Source of the DNA: an uncultured Oscillospiraceae bacterium
GTDB taxonomy: Bacteria; Bacillota; Clostridia; Oscillospirales; Ruminococcaceae
Length of the DNA stretch: 64,000 nucleotides
Direction of reading: 5' to 3'
Assembly: GCA_900539695.1 (NCBI GenBank)
Contig: UQDG01000001.1
Span: 62,001 to 126,000, forward strand
The notes under the pieces were generated by a model. It worked only from the letters and a program-made list of their open reading frames with translations, was not told where the DNA came from and searched no databases. A program made the translations under genes and the position numbers. Positions within the stretch are counted from its first letter, which is position 1; every line of letters begins with the position of its first letter. Positions 53,064-62,460 of this stretch are shown here, piece by piece.

Positions 53064-53267
53064 TTAAATAATCAGCTTGCTGCTGATGTAGGCTTCAAAT
53101 TCTTTGCGTTTGACCAATTTCTTTGACCCTACATACAACACGAAAGGACAGTTGGGTTGTTTGAGCATGGCATCGATTTTGTTGATGCCGATATTGCTGT
53201 ATTCAGATGCTTCCTTAATGGAAAGCGTCAGCTTCAGATGAATGGGTACACTTTCGGAATCTCGCAT
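53064..53267 (-). CDS. Excisionase, Tn916 Xis-like
   Basis: 67 residues: LTLSIKEASEYSNIGINKI is the winged-helix start of MerR-like excisionases, and the C-terminal part KKLVKRKEFEAYI supplies the wing and binding residues. Small basic proteins directly upstream of the integrase direct excision. The start follows GGAG 10 bases upstream. Confidence 0.88.
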   Translation of the reverse strand: MRDSESVPIHLKLTLSIKEASEYSNIGINKIDAMLKQPNCPFVLYVGSKKLVKRKEFEAYISSKLII

Positions 53268-53446
53268 AATAAATGTCTCCTATTGCCTTTGTGGTGTCAG
53301 CTTTTCTTCGCGCGCGTGACAGCATCGATTTAAGAAATAAATCTTGCTGTATTCTAATTTTAATAGGAAAAACAACGATGGTATATACAAAAGCTGCGCG
53401 GATGTAATGTGGACACTATGCTTTTATCATGCAAAATCTCACCATC
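53268..53446. other. Non-coding region between excisionase and the element's first rightward promoter
   Basis: About 180 bases, AT-rich relative to the flanks, with no ORF. It should hold the minus-strand excisionase/integrase promoter, but no -35/-10 pair stands out. An oriT cannot be identified. Confidence 0.4.
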
Positions 53447-53684
53447 TTGACAGGGCGGACATTCTTGTGCTATACTCCACCTGTAAATGATTTTTGTGCC
53501 TTGCGCACACGCTGTTTAAGTTTGTAATTCGTGCCAGCAGCCTTGTCCTGCCTGTTTTGGGTGGGCGCTGCCGGCACTTTTCTTTTTATACGGGGTGGAA
53601 AACACCCAACCATAGCGAGAAGGATCGTGGTTCACGGTTTGCCGTGAACATCAGGCATTGCCTGCGGTCATTCTCGCTTTTTTT
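53447..53684 (+). promoter_or_regulatory. Promoter and tandem-terminator leader, copy 1
   Basis: TTGACA (53447), 18 bases, TATACT (53471). The transcript then meets an early GTGC/GCAC hairpin, terminator 1 (GTGCCAGCAG/CTGCCGGCAC with TTTTCTTTTT, 53531-53588), a GGGTG-GAAAA-CACCC hairpin (53593-53607), and terminator 2 (AGCGAGAA/TTCTCGCT with inner hairpins and seven T, 53614-53684). Genes start 63 bases later. The same plan recurs at 62763. Two full terminators before an operon imply regulated antitermination. Confidence 0.7.
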
Positions 53685-53747
53685 ATTTTGTTTCAAGGCC
53701 AATCGGCTTTGAGAAATACATTCTATATAGGAAAGGTGGAACACCAA

Positions 53748-53897
53748 ATGAATGAACAGGCAAGACCCAAGGCAATCGCACGGCGCATCACGCGCCCGCG
53801 CAAGGCAAGACCCATCCCGCGCAATTTGCAGTATCGGCTGTACCATCTGCGTACCCGCCCCAAGCGCCCCTATCGCCAGCGCGAGAGGAGGGGCTGA
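53748..53897 (+). CDS. Arginine-rich 49-residue protein
   Basis: A very basic peptide, about one third Arg or Lys (for example RRITRPRKARPIPRN and RTRPKRPYRQRERRG), with an AAAGGTGG site and a stop 2 bases before the YqaJ nuclease start. Such a composition suggests nucleic-acid binding. I recognise no family. Its place at the head of the DNA-metabolism genes and tight spacing make it a likely real gene. Confidence 0.6.
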   Translation: MNEQARPKAIARRITRPRKARPIPRNLQYRLYHLRTRPKRPYRQRERRG

Positions 53898-53899
53898 AG

Positions 53900-54955
53900 A
53901 TGCCGGAACACATACGGCAGGAACCTAAGGTTCTGGTCAGCACCGAAAACCTCACCGAGCAGGAATGGCTGGCATACCGCAGGCGGGGGATAGGCGGCAG
54001 CGATGTCGCCGCAATCTTCGGCATTTCTCCGTTTCGCACTGCCCGCGACCTGTACGACGACAAGCTGAACATTGCTTCGGCTGCCGATGATGCAGGCAAC
54101 TGGGTAGCGCTGGAAATGGGGCATCTGCTGGAACCGCTGGTCGCCCGGATTTTCGCCAAGAAAACCGGGTTGGAGGTTTTCCAGATCAAGAAAATGTTCC
54201 AACACCCGCAGTATCCCTTCATGCTGGCAGATGTAGACTACTTTGTCCGCCTGCCAAACGGAAAAATTGCGATTCTGGAAATCAAAACGACCAACTACAA
54301 CGCAAAAGACCACTGGTGGAAGGACGGCGAGGAATGTGTTCCCGTCTACTACGAAACACAGGGACGCCACTACATGACCGTTATGGACATCGACGAAATC
54401 TTCTATTGCTGTCTGTATGGCAACAATGAGGACGAAGTCATTATCCGCCACCTGTACCGCGACCGGGAGTACGAACAGGAGATGATCTATCTGGAACGCG
54501 AGTTCTGGCACGATCACATCCTGACCCGCATCCCGCCGCCCTACACCGAGGACGGCAGCCTGATCCTAGAAAGTCTGCGCCGCCGTCTGGGTGCTGCCGA
54601 CAAAACCATCCCGGCCATTCAGCTCGACAATGACCTGTCCGCCACCATGCTGCGATACCTCCGCCTACAGGAGCAAAAGCAGCAAGTGGAAACGCAGGCA
54701 AAAACGCTGGACACAGAAATGCAGCGGCTGAAAGGTCAGATGGTTGCCAAACTGGACGGCAGCTGCATGGCGATGGGGGAGTACGGCGGTACACAGTACA
54801 CAATCAGCTACAACCCCGTCAGCCGGACAGGCATCACGAAAGACAATCTCCAAAAGATGAAACTGCTGCACCCGGATATTTATGACGAGTACGTCACGGT
54901 GTCGGAATCGCGGCGATTCAGCATCAAGGCAAAAGCGGCGGACGAAGCCGCCTGA
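53900..54955 (+). CDS. YqaJ-family viral recombinase (lambda exonuclease-like)
   Basis: 351 residues. The PD-(D/E)XK nuclease part contains RRRGIGGSDVAAIFGISPFR, ALEMGHLLEPLVAR with a metal Glu, and the core motif LEIKTTNYNAKD (D in MLADVDYF and E-x-K here). A coiled-coil region (about 255-285) follows. It produces 3' single-strand ends for recombination in phages and conjugative elements. It starts behind GAGGAGGGG and is followed by the helicase gene after 19 bases. Confidence 0.92.
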   Translation: MPEHIRQEPKVLVSTENLTEQEWLAYRRRGIGGSDVAAIFGISPFRTARDLYDDKLNIASAADDAGNWVALEMGHLLEPLVARIFAKKTGLEVFQIKKMFQHPQYPFMLADVDYFVRLPNGKIAILEIKTTNYNAKDHWWKDGEECVPVYYETQGRHYMTVMDIDEIFYCCLYGNNEDEVIIRHLYRDREYEQEMIYLEREFWHDHILTRIPPPYTEDGSLILESLRRRLGAADKTIPAIQLDNDLSATMLRYLRLQEQKQQVETQAKTLDTEMQRLKGQMVAKLDGSCMAMGEYGGTQYTISYNPVSRTGITKDNLQKMKLLHPDIYDEYVTVSESRRFSIKAKAADEAA

Positions 54956-54974
54956 CAAAGAAGGGAGCGTGCCT

Positions 54975-57263
54975 ATGCACGACAGTGAACAGGAACACAG
55001 CGGCATTACCGGCTGCCGTGTCACCTACGAATCTACGATTTTTTACAACGAAGCAAACAAATTCTCCATCATCGTTGTCAAAACCAATGATCCGCGCATT
55101 CCGCTGCAGGCTTGCAGCGACCGCTATTACGGCGACCGTATGCTGCGCTTTACGGCGGTGGGGTACGAACTGCCCCGCACCAAGGCGGTGGAGCTGGAAC
55201 TGGACGGTGAGTGGGTCGAGAGCAAGTACGGGTATCAGCTGCAGGTCGAGCAGTGGCAGGAAATCGTTCCGCAGACAGCGGACGGTCTGCTGGCATACTT
55301 GGGTTCCGGGCTTATCAAGGGCATCGGTCCCAAGACAGCAGAGGACATTGTTGCCACGTTCGGACCGGACACCCTGAATATCCTTGACAACGAGCCGGAA
55401 AAGCTGCTGCAAATCCGCGGCATCACCGAGGGAAAACTCAAGGACATTGAGGAATCCTACGCCGAGAGCCGCGTTCTGCGCAACCTTATGAGCCTTTTGG
55501 GGCCGTTCAAGATCACGCCCGCCACAGCACTGAAAATCTATCAGCACTTCGGCCCGGCATGTGTAGATATCCTCAAAAAATGCCCATATGATTTATGCCA
55601 GATTTCCGGCTTCGGCTTCAAGCGTGTGGATGGCATCGTCCGCAAGACGGACAATCGTCTGCACAGCACCGAGCGTATCAAAGGCGCAGTGCTCTACACG
55701 CTGGAGGATGCCCGCAGCAAATCAGGGCACCTATTCTTGCCATCGGAAGATTTAGTAAAGGAAACGCTGCTCCTGCTCAATGCGCCCATTCCCATCCCGG
55801 AACAGCGCGTCCGCACCGAGGAAGTGCAGGAAACCTTGCAGCAGATGATTCTGCATGGCGCAGTGGTTGCCTACAAGCAGTACCTGTACAGCCCGCGCGT
55901 GTTCGGGCAGGAGGACGACACCGCCCGCATGATTGCCGAGCGGCTTGCCAACATCAGCGTAGCCGAGAATATCGAGTCTGCGCTGGAATCGGTGCGCGAA
56001 AGTCTGGGCATCACGCTTTCCCAAAAGCAGGAACAGGCAGTGCGCACGGCGTTCCAGCATGGGCTGACGATTATCACCGGCTCGCCCGGTACCGGCAAGA
56101 CCACCGTGTTAAAGGCCATTATCGAGGTGTTCAAGAACCTACATCCAAAAGGAAAGTTCGCCCTCATGGCCCCCACGGGCCGTGCCAGCCGCCGCATGGC
56201 GGAAAGCACCGGCGTGGATGAAGCCCGCACGCTGCACAGCGCACTGGGCCTCGGCACCGGGGAAGAAGTAGGCGATGGCGAGCGCGTTCGCTTTGTGGAT
56301 GCCGACCTCGTCATTGTGGACGAGTTTTCTATGGTGGATATGTGGCTGGCACAGCAGTTTTTCAAGCGCATCGGTCAGCATACGCGGGTCGTTCTTGTGG
56401 GTGACCCGAACCAGCTGCCCAGCGTGGGCGCCGGCAACGTGTTCTACGAGCTGATCCACAGCGGAATGGTGCCTGTCACGGTACTGGATTGGATTTTCCG
56501 CCAGTCGAAAGACGGCCTGATTGCCTACAATGCGAAGTTCATCAACGAGGGCAGCACCAAGCTGTACTACGGCAATGACTTTGTGTTCGTGGACAGCCCG
56601 ACGCAAATCGAGACGGCGCGGCGCATCCAAGACATTTACTGCAAAGAAGCCGCCGAGCGTGGCATCGAGAACGTGCAGATCCTTTCGCCGTTCCGCGAGA
56701 AAGGCGAGGCAGCCTCCGAGCAGCTTAACCGTGCCATTCGGGAACGGGTCAACCCGTTCCGCTCGGCCGAGGAAGAAGTGAAGATCGGCAGCCGCATTTT
56801 TCGCGTCCATGACCGCGTTATGCAGACAAAGAACACCGAGAAAGTGTCCAACGGTGACCTCGGTTTTATTACCGGGATTACCACGAACAGCAAAGGCGAA
56901 CGGCTTGTGCAGATGGATTTTGGCGGCGACCGCAAGTTGACTTACACGACGGAACAACTGGCGCACGTTGACCTTGCTTATGCCACAACAATCCACAAGG
57001 CCATGGGCAGCGAGTTTGAAACGGTCATTATCCCCATCGTCAAGGCACACACAATCATGCTGTATCGTAATTTATTGTATACAGCCGTGACCCGTGCCAA
57101 GAAAAAAGTCATCCTTGTGGGACATAAGCCGATTCTGTTTATGGCGGTTCACCGCGCGGATATCAGCAAGCGCAACACCATGCTGGGCGAGCGCATCCAC
57201 CTGTACTGCAAGGCATACCACACCGAACGAAACGCACTGCCGGAACTGCAACAGGCCGGCTGA
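54975..57263 (+). CDS. RecD2-like ATP-dependent 5'-3' DNA helicase
   Basis: 762 residues of the RecD2/TraA-helicase type: an N-terminal OB and helix-hairpin-helix region (GIGPKTAEDIVATFG, about 115-130), Walker A GSPGTGKTT (near residue 370), Walker B VIVDEFSMVD, motif III GDPNQLPSVGAG and the C-terminal YATTIHKAMGSEFETVIIP with LLYTAVTRAKK. It lacks RecBC partners, as usual for RecD2. It is likely to process element DNA with the YqaJ nuclease. The ATG at 54975 follows AAGGGAG. Confidence 0.93.
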   Translation: MHDSEQEHSGITGCRVTYESTIFYNEANKFSIIVVKTNDPRIPLQACSDRYYGDRMLRFTAVGYELPRTKAVELELDGEWVESKYGYQLQVEQWQEIVPQTADGLLAYLGSGLIKGIGPKTAEDIVATFGPDTLNILDNEPEKLLQIRGITEGKLKDIEESYAESRVLRNLMSLLGPFKITPATALKIYQHFGPACVDILKKCPYDLCQISGFGFKRVDGIVRKTDNRLHSTERIKGAVLYTLEDARSKSGHLFLPSEDLVKETLLLLNAPIPIPEQRVRTEEVQETLQQMILHGAVVAYKQYLYSPRVFGQEDDTARMIAERLANISVAENIESALESVRESLGITLSQKQEQAVRTAFQHGLTIITGSPGTGKTTVLKAIIEVFKNLHPKGKFALMAPTGRASRRMAESTGVDEARTLHSALGLGTGEEVGDGERVRFVDADLVIVDEFSMVDMWLAQQFFKRIGQHTRVVLVGDPNQLPSVGAGNVFYELIHSGMVPVTVLDWIFRQSKDGLIAYNAKFINEGSTKLYYGNDFVFVDSPTQIETARRIQDIYCKEAAERGIENVQILSPFREKGEAASEQLNRAIRERVNPFRSAEEEVKIGSRIFRVHDRVMQTKNTEKVSNGDLGFITGITTNSKGERLVQMDFGGDRKLTYTTEQLAHVDLAYATTIHKAMGSEFETVIIPIVKAHTIMLYRNLLYTAVTRAKKKVILVGHKPILFMAVHRADISKRNTMLGERIHLYCKAYHTERNALPELQQAG

Positions 57264-57290
57264 ATGTAATAATGAAGGGAGAAATCACCC

Positions 57291-58244
57291 ATGAAAGGGA
57301 ATCAAGAACCTATGCTGTACACTACCAACGCCGCTGTGGCATCCTTAAACCATGTACCCGGCTTTGACCCGCTGAAATTCCTGCGCCGCACAACTTCCCG
57401 CAAAACCGGGGAGGACGTGATGCGTCTCGATTTGCGGTACAAAAAGCTGTGGTTCCGGCTGGCTTGCCCCACGGGGCGGCTGAAGCTCAACGCCCTGCGC
57501 ATTACCGAGAAAATGGCAATTTTTGAAGCCAAGGTCTACCGTGACCGCGAGGATGCCGAACCGCTGAGCAGCTACGTTGCCAACTGCACGCTGGACGCAA
57601 CGCCCGGTGGGCTGTATGTGGAAGCTGCGCAGGAGGAAGCGCTGGACACGGCGCTCTCCAATGCGGGCTTCGGCATCCAGTTTACCGATGTGGGCAGCGA
57701 ATCCGAGGAATACGGCAGTGAGGTGCCGGTGGGAGCAAAAGCAGAGATTGCCAAGCCTGTGCAGACGAAAGTGGAAGTCGCAGAGCCTGTGCAGAAGCAG
57801 CCGGAGTCCGTGAAAGCTACCCCGCAGGAGTCTGCCAAGACTGACCCGCTGGATGCCATCATGGCGGACGATATGCCTGTTCCCGAACAGGTCACGGCAG
57901 AAGTCGTAGAAAAGCCTAAGACGGTTGTGCTGGAATCCGTGCAGTCTGCACAGACCCCGCCAGAACCGACGCAGAATGTCATTGTGCTGGAACAGGAACC
58001 GCCCGCCGCTGCGTATACCCAAAGCAGCCCGGTGGAGGAGATCCGCCGGCAGATGACCTACGAGCAGGCGCAGAACGTCATCGTAGACTGCGGCACCTGC
58101 AAGGGCTGGACGCTGGCACAGGTCGCTGACCGCCGCCCTGCCAGCCTGCGCTGGTATGTGAAAGGCTATCAGGGAGAAAACAACATCCTCCGCGCGGCGG
58201 CCGCCATTATATGGGACAGCTTGCAGGAGAAACAGGCGGGATAA
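57291..58244 (+). CDS. Conjugative-element protein with C-terminal exonuclease X-tail-like domain
   Basis: 317 residues in three parts: an N-terminal domain (about 1-125) without a known motif; an acidic, Val/Pro/Gln-rich linker (about 130-240); and a C-terminal stretch QNVIVDCGTCKGWTLAQVA then LRWYVKGYQ, which resembles the small domain found at the tail of exodeoxyribonuclease X-like proteins. That domain may bind DNA or partner proteins. Its place between the helicase and primase genes suggests a role in element DNA maintenance. No catalytic site is seen. Confidence 0.68.
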   Translation: MKGNQEPMLYTTNAAVASLNHVPGFDPLKFLRRTTSRKTGEDVMRLDLRYKKLWFRLACPTGRLKLNALRITEKMAIFEAKVYRDREDAEPLSSYVANCTLDATPGGLYVEAAQEEALDTALSNAGFGIQFTDVGSESEEYGSEVPVGAKAEIAKPVQTKVEVAEPVQKQPESVKATPQESAKTDPLDAIMADDMPVPEQVTAEVVEKPKTVVLESVQSAQTPPEPTQNVIVLEQEPPAAAYTQSSPVEEIRRQMTYEQAQNVIVDCGTCKGWTLAQVADRRPASLRWYVKGYQGENNILRAAAAIIWDSLQEKQAG

Positions 58245-58265
58245 CCGGAAAGGAGGCCGTTTTGC

Positions 58266-59393
58266 ATGACCTCATCTTCCGATACGTTTCCGTTTGGCAT
58301 TGCCGATGTAGTAGAACTGCTGGGGCTTACTGTCCGTCGCCGTCTGCCGTCGAGCCTGTACTTAAACTGCCCCTTTTGTGGGGACCAGCGCGGGCGGCTC
58401 AACGTCAACACAGACAAAAACGTCTGGCGCTGCAACCGCTGCGGCGCGGCGGGCGGAATGCTGGCACTGTATGCCCGCTATAACTGCACCGGCAATGCCG
58501 ATGCCTACCGCGAGATTTGTGAAGCGCTGGGGCGATACACACCCCGGCCAAGGGTGAATGACTGCATCGGGGTAAAGCCAGAGCAAAATGTCCGCGCAAC
58601 CCCGCAGGAGATCCATCAGACCTACTCGCTGCTGCTCTCCATGCTACCGCTGACACCCACGCACAAAGCGCATCTGCTGTCACCGCGGCGCGGGCTGACT
58701 GAGGAGCAGATCGCAAGGTTCGGGTTCAAATCGACCCCGCCTGCGTTTCTGTGCCGCAGTTATGCCGAGCGTCTGCAGCGGCAGGGCTGCACCTTGCAGG
58801 GTGTGCCGGGCTTCTATACGGACAATGCCGGGCGGTGGACGATCAATTTCGGCAGCCGCACGGCGGGCATCCTGCTCCCGGCTGTCGGTATGGATGGTTT
58901 AATCTGTGGTATGCAGATACGGCTGGACACGCCGCTGCGCCGTAGGGATGACCCACCGGGTAAAAGCGGAGCAAAATACATCTGGCTGTCTTCTATCGGC
59001 AAGCCGCATGGTGTGACCTCCGGCAGTCCGCTGCATTTTGTGGGCGAACCGTTTGCCAAGACCGTGTATGTGACCGAAGGACTGCTTAAAGCTGATATTG
59101 CCCACTGCCTGACAGGGCGTTCGTTTGTCGCTGTGGCAGGGGTGAACAGCTTGAACGGTTTGGAATCCGCACTGCGCTGCATGGCACAGAACGGCACCAA
59201 GCTGGTCGTGGAAGCCTACGACATGGACAAGTCAGAGAATGAATATGTGGCAGACGCCGCCGAAAAGGTACAGCAGATCGCCCATACAGCCGGGCTGCAA
59301 AGCACAAGCCTTGTCTGGAATACTGCCTACAAGGGCATAGATGACTGGCAGCTTGCTTTGCGGCAGGAAGAAACAAAAGAAAAAGCGGCTTGA
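58266..59393 (+). CDS. DNA primase-like protein, CHC2 zinc finger plus TOPRIM
   Basis: 375 residues. The N-terminal zinc ribbon has C35-X2-C38 and C56-X2-C59 (NCPFCGD, RCNRCGAAGG). The TOPRIM domain begins VYVTEGLLKADIAHC with its Glu, and EAYDMDKSENEY carries the Asp pair. The bacterial primase core between them is shortened. Conjugative elements carry such primases to prime the transferred strand. The start follows AAAGGAGG. Confidence 0.9.
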   Translation: MTSSSDTFPFGIADVVELLGLTVRRRLPSSLYLNCPFCGDQRGRLNVNTDKNVWRCNRCGAAGGMLALYARYNCTGNADAYREICEALGRYTPRPRVNDCIGVKPEQNVRATPQEIHQTYSLLLSMLPLTPTHKAHLLSPRRGLTEEQIARFGFKSTPPAFLCRSYAERLQRQGCTLQGVPGFYTDNAGRWTINFGSRTAGILLPAVGMDGLICGMQIRLDTPLRRRDDPPGKSGAKYIWLSSIGKPHGVTSGSPLHFVGEPFAKTVYVTEGLLKADIAHCLTGRSFVAVAGVNSLNGLESALRCMAQNGTKLVVEAYDMDKSENEYVADAAEKVQQIAHTAGLQSTSLVWNTAYKGIDDWQLALRQEETKEKAA

Positions 59394-59457
59394 TGCCGCG
59401 CAAAGTTATGGCAGAGAGCTAAATTGACGGCTCTCTGCCTTTTTTAGAAAGGACGGA

Positions 59458-60234
59458 ATGATGGGTATACTCTCTGAAATGGATATGATGAACCGCGATG
59501 CCGAGGATGATGCTTTTGAGGTGTCCTCGGACAGTGAAACTGTAGATTCTTTCAGCGAAGAATTTGAGCCGGTTGAACCCCCAAAGCCAGACCCGCAAGC
59601 GGAGGACGCGGAAGAAGCCCGCAAAAAGGCTGAATTTGATGCTGCCGAAGCCAAGCGCAAAGCCGAATGGGAAGCAAAACAGGCACAGAAGAAACTGCGG
59701 GAGCAGCAGGAGCTGGACCGTCTTGCCGCTATGTCGGATGATGACGTGATGCAGGCATCCATGAACCGCGTTTCGCAGGATACCGAGCGCCTGACCCGCC
59801 GCAACATGAAGCTATGCGTCATGGAGGACGTGCAGACCGAGTGTCTGGCTGACCCCGCTTTTGCCCGCCTTGTGATGAACCCCAAGAAAAAGATGCTGAA
59901 TTGCTTCCACTACATCAACCGCAAGGCGCGGGAGTATCTGGAACAGGAAATGAAGGACAATGACGAAAAGCCTATGGGCGGCGGTTTCGGCGGCGATGTG
60001 CCGGACGAACTCTGCTACCAGTGGGCGCGGGAATATTTCCGCGATGCCGAAGCCAAGGAGGATGCCGAACCGGAAGAAAAGTTTGTCCCCAAAACTTACA
60101 ACGGGAAAATGCCCAAGGCAGGCAAAGTCAAAAAAGATAAGCCCAAGAAAGCAGCGCCCAAACCAGCCCCGAAACCCGCGAACGAAGAACAGCTCACCTT
60201 TGGTGACTTCGGCACAGAGGAGGCAGCAGGATGA
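59458..60234 (+). CDS. PcfK-like protein
   Basis: 258 residues. An acidic, coiled-coil-prone N-terminal half (Glu/Ala/Lys-rich, about 30-100) is followed by the PcfK-like part (PAFARLVMNPKKKMLNCFHYINRKAREYL, QWAREYF) and a Lys/Pro/Ala tail. PcfK is named from the pheromone-responsive conjugative plasmid pCF10; its role is unknown, but it always travels with PcfJ, and here the pair overlaps by four bases. Two adjacent ATG codons (59458, 59461) follow AGAAAGGA. Confidence 0.85.
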   Translation: MMGILSEMDMMNRDAEDDAFEVSSDSETVDSFSEEFEPVEPPKPDPQAEDAEEARKKAEFDAAEAKRKAEWEAKQAQKKLREQQELDRLAAMSDDDVMQASMNRVSQDTERLTRRNMKLCVMEDVQTECLADPAFARLVMNPKKKMLNCFHYINRKAREYLEQEMKDNDEKPMGGGFGGDVPDELCYQWAREYFRDAEAKEDAEPEEKFVPKTYNGKMPKAGKVKKDKPKKAAPKPAPKPANEEQLTFGDFGTEEAAG

Positions 60235-62240
60235 AACTGGACAAACGAGCCTGCCGCCATGCAGCCAATGTTCCGCTGCACATCAGCCTAAATGCCGGTG
60301 TGTTGTACACGGAACGGGTGAAATACCTTGTCACCGCTGCCGTCAAACTGCTTGGCGGGCATAGGGTGCTGACAGTTTACTTCTATGACTGTGAACGCCT
60401 GAAAACAAATGACCGTATGCCGAAGTGGGTCGTGTTTCAGGGCAAGGATACCTTTGCCACGCTGGAGCGTGATGCCGAGGGGAACGTCAAGTGGCGGGAT
60501 GCCATGCTGATGAGCCTTGCCGATGAAAGTTTCTATAATTTTAGAGAATCCTGCGTTTTCTATAAAGGGACGGATGGCGCTGCAATCGCGGACTTTATCC
60601 ATCGCAACGTAAGTGGCATCGCCGTGTTGAAGGAGTTACAGAACTATCAGTATAGCATCCGTAATAAGCAGGCAAAAGCTCGCCGCTGCAAACGTGATGC
60701 GGACATAGTCGAGAAAATGAAAAAGGTCCCGGCTGCACCCTCAAACTTGGCACACTGGATTGACCAAAATGTCATGCCGCACTATCTGTTTTATTCGTAT
60801 GACAGGAACCAGCCAGCAACGCAGGTTTTTTGTACCTATTGCGAGAAGTTTTCTGTGATAAAAAAGCCGAAAACCGGAAAAATCTTTGTCTGCCCGCAAT
60901 GCAAACAAAAGGCAATCGCCAAAGCGCAGGGGAGAAGAGCCGCCTACCATGAGGACAGGGAAACCTGCCAGGTTATTCAAAAAATCAGCGATGAAGAATT
61001 GCTGATACGGATCTTCAAGGTACGCTGGGCATATAAGGAAAAAAAGAATACGCCTGCGAAAGAAATTTATGAGAACGCAAGGTTATTTATCCGCGTCGTT
61101 GGGAAAGAAGGCACCGACACAGAAGCGTTCTATTATGACAGCGGTTATGATAGCGCAACACACTGGCGGAGAGGAAACCGTCCGAGGTTTTCTCCCTATA
61201 CAAGCAGTTATGAAGCCGATGATACCGGGGCGGTTTACCTGCCATCACTGAAAAGAGCCTTGCAGGGAACACCGTGGCAGTATTGCGCACTCCGGCAGTT
61301 CTATGAACCTACGAAGGAGGCTATGCAGGTCAGTACCTATCTGCGCGTATATCGGCGCCATCCAAAACTTATTGAGCATCTTGTTAAAGTTGGATTCGAG
61401 CGCATCGTTTCAGACATTGTGTATCGGCACGGTATGGGAGCAGAAATTGATGCCACACAAAAACGCACGCACCGCATTTTACGGGTCAACAAAGAAGACT
61501 TGGCCATGCTGCGTGAATTAAATGCTGGCGTTGATACACTGAAAGCATACCAGCAATATGTAAAGCTTAATTTGCGTGGCCGGCAGGAACTTTTGCAGTG
61601 GCAGCTCAAAAATCATGTGCATACGGTTCCAACGCAGTGGTTTGCCTATATGACGGCAAGAAAATTCATGCGCTATATGGACAGCCAGCTGCCAGACTAT
61701 ATGCAGCTGAAGCGGGCTTTCCTCTATCGTTCCCCGATGGAAGAAGCAATCTCGACTTACAGCGACTATCTGCAAATGTGTCAAGAACAGAATTATGATA
61801 TGAAAAGCAGTCAGGTTTTGTTTCCCAAACACTGCAATGAGGCCCATGACGAGTTGAGCCGATACATTAAGAAGTGTAGGGACGAGCAAACAAAGCGTGC
61901 ATTTCGTGAAGTATATGAGCATTTGGCAGAAAAGGCTAACCTCACTTCAAAGAAACTGCAAATTGTCTGCCCCAAGCAAACCGATGACCTCATCGCAGAA
62001 GGACAGGCTTTGCACCACTGTGTCGGCACCTATATTGAGCGAGTGGCAGCGAAAAAATGTCTGATCGTGTTTGTCCGCCGCGTGGAAGAACCAAAAAAGC
62101 CGTATGTGACCGTGGAGGTGCGCAATGGTAAAATCGAGCAAATCCATGGCGACCACAACAGCGACCCTACGGAAGAAGTAAAAAAGTTTGTTGACCTGTG
62201 GAGCCGCAAGGTGCTGCCAATGGCTTTGCAGGCCGCGTAA
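60231..62240 (+). CDS. PcfJ-like protein
   Basis: 669 residues. A zinc-ribbon-like segment (CTYC and CPQC, about residues 200-225) and a C-terminal domain with ALHHCVGTYIERVAAKKCLIVFVRR are hallmarks of the PcfJ family from conjugative plasmids and ICEs. Function is unknown. Codon use is more AT-rich than in neighbouring genes from about 60.5 to 62.0 kb, hinting at a different origin. The start overlaps the pcfK stop (ATGA). Confidence 0.9.
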   Translation: MKLDKRACRHAANVPLHISLNAGVLYTERVKYLVTAAVKLLGGHRVLTVYFYDCERLKTNDRMPKWVVFQGKDTFATLERDAEGNVKWRDAMLMSLADESFYNFRESCVFYKGTDGAAIADFIHRNVSGIAVLKELQNYQYSIRNKQAKARRCKRDADIVEKMKKVPAAPSNLAHWIDQNVMPHYLFYSYDRNQPATQVFCTYCEKFSVIKKPKTGKIFVCPQCKQKAIAKAQGRRAAYHEDRETCQVIQKISDEELLIRIFKVRWAYKEKKNTPAKEIYENARLFIRVVGKEGTDTEAFYYDSGYDSATHWRRGNRPRFSPYTSSYEADDTGAVYLPSLKRALQGTPWQYCALRQFYEPTKEAMQVSTYLRVYRRHPKLIEHLVKVGFERIVSDIVYRHGMGAEIDATQKRTHRILRVNKEDLAMLRELNAGVDTLKAYQQYVKLNLRGRQELLQWQLKNHVHTVPTQWFAYMTARKFMRYMDSQLPDYMQLKRAFLYRSPMEEAISTYSDYLQMCQEQNYDMKSSQVLFPKHCNEAHDELSRYIKKCRDEQTKRAFREVYEHLAEKANLTSKKLQIVCPKQTDDLIAEGQALHHCVGTYIERVAAKKCLIVFVRRVEEPKKPYVTVEVRNGKIEQIHGDHNSDPTEEVKKFVDLWSRKVLPMALQAA

Positions 62241-62259
62241 GAAAGGAAGTGCTTGTCTT

Positions 62260-62460
62260 ATGAAGCAACTTGGAAATCTCGCCATCGTCTGCGCCCGGCG
62301 CAAGGATGTGACTCTGCGCATTGAGCAGGGGAGAGTGATGGTCATGCTGGATGGCCCCTACGCGCCGACAGCGTTTTCTGCCGATTGGGATGACGATGAA
62401 ACCATCCTGTCGGTGATCAATGAACTGAACTTCGGCCACTGTGCCCCCAAAAGCAAATGA
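62260..62460 (+). CDS. Small conserved-looking element protein
   Basis: 66 residues with no motif I recognise: a basic start (MKQLGNLAIVCARRKDVTLRI) and an acidic end (SADWDDDETI). An AAAGGAAG lies 11 bases upstream, and the stop overlaps the start of the next gene (ATGA), supporting a real coding unit. Confidence 0.6.
   Translation: MKQLGNLAIVCARRKDVTLRIEQGRVMVMLDGPYAPTAFSADWDDDETILSVINELNFGHCAPKSK

Noticed and set aside
53494..53712. 72-codon ORF across the first tandem-terminator leader
   Set aside because: It spans two terminators and lacks a ribosome binding site; the leader structure explains the sequence.
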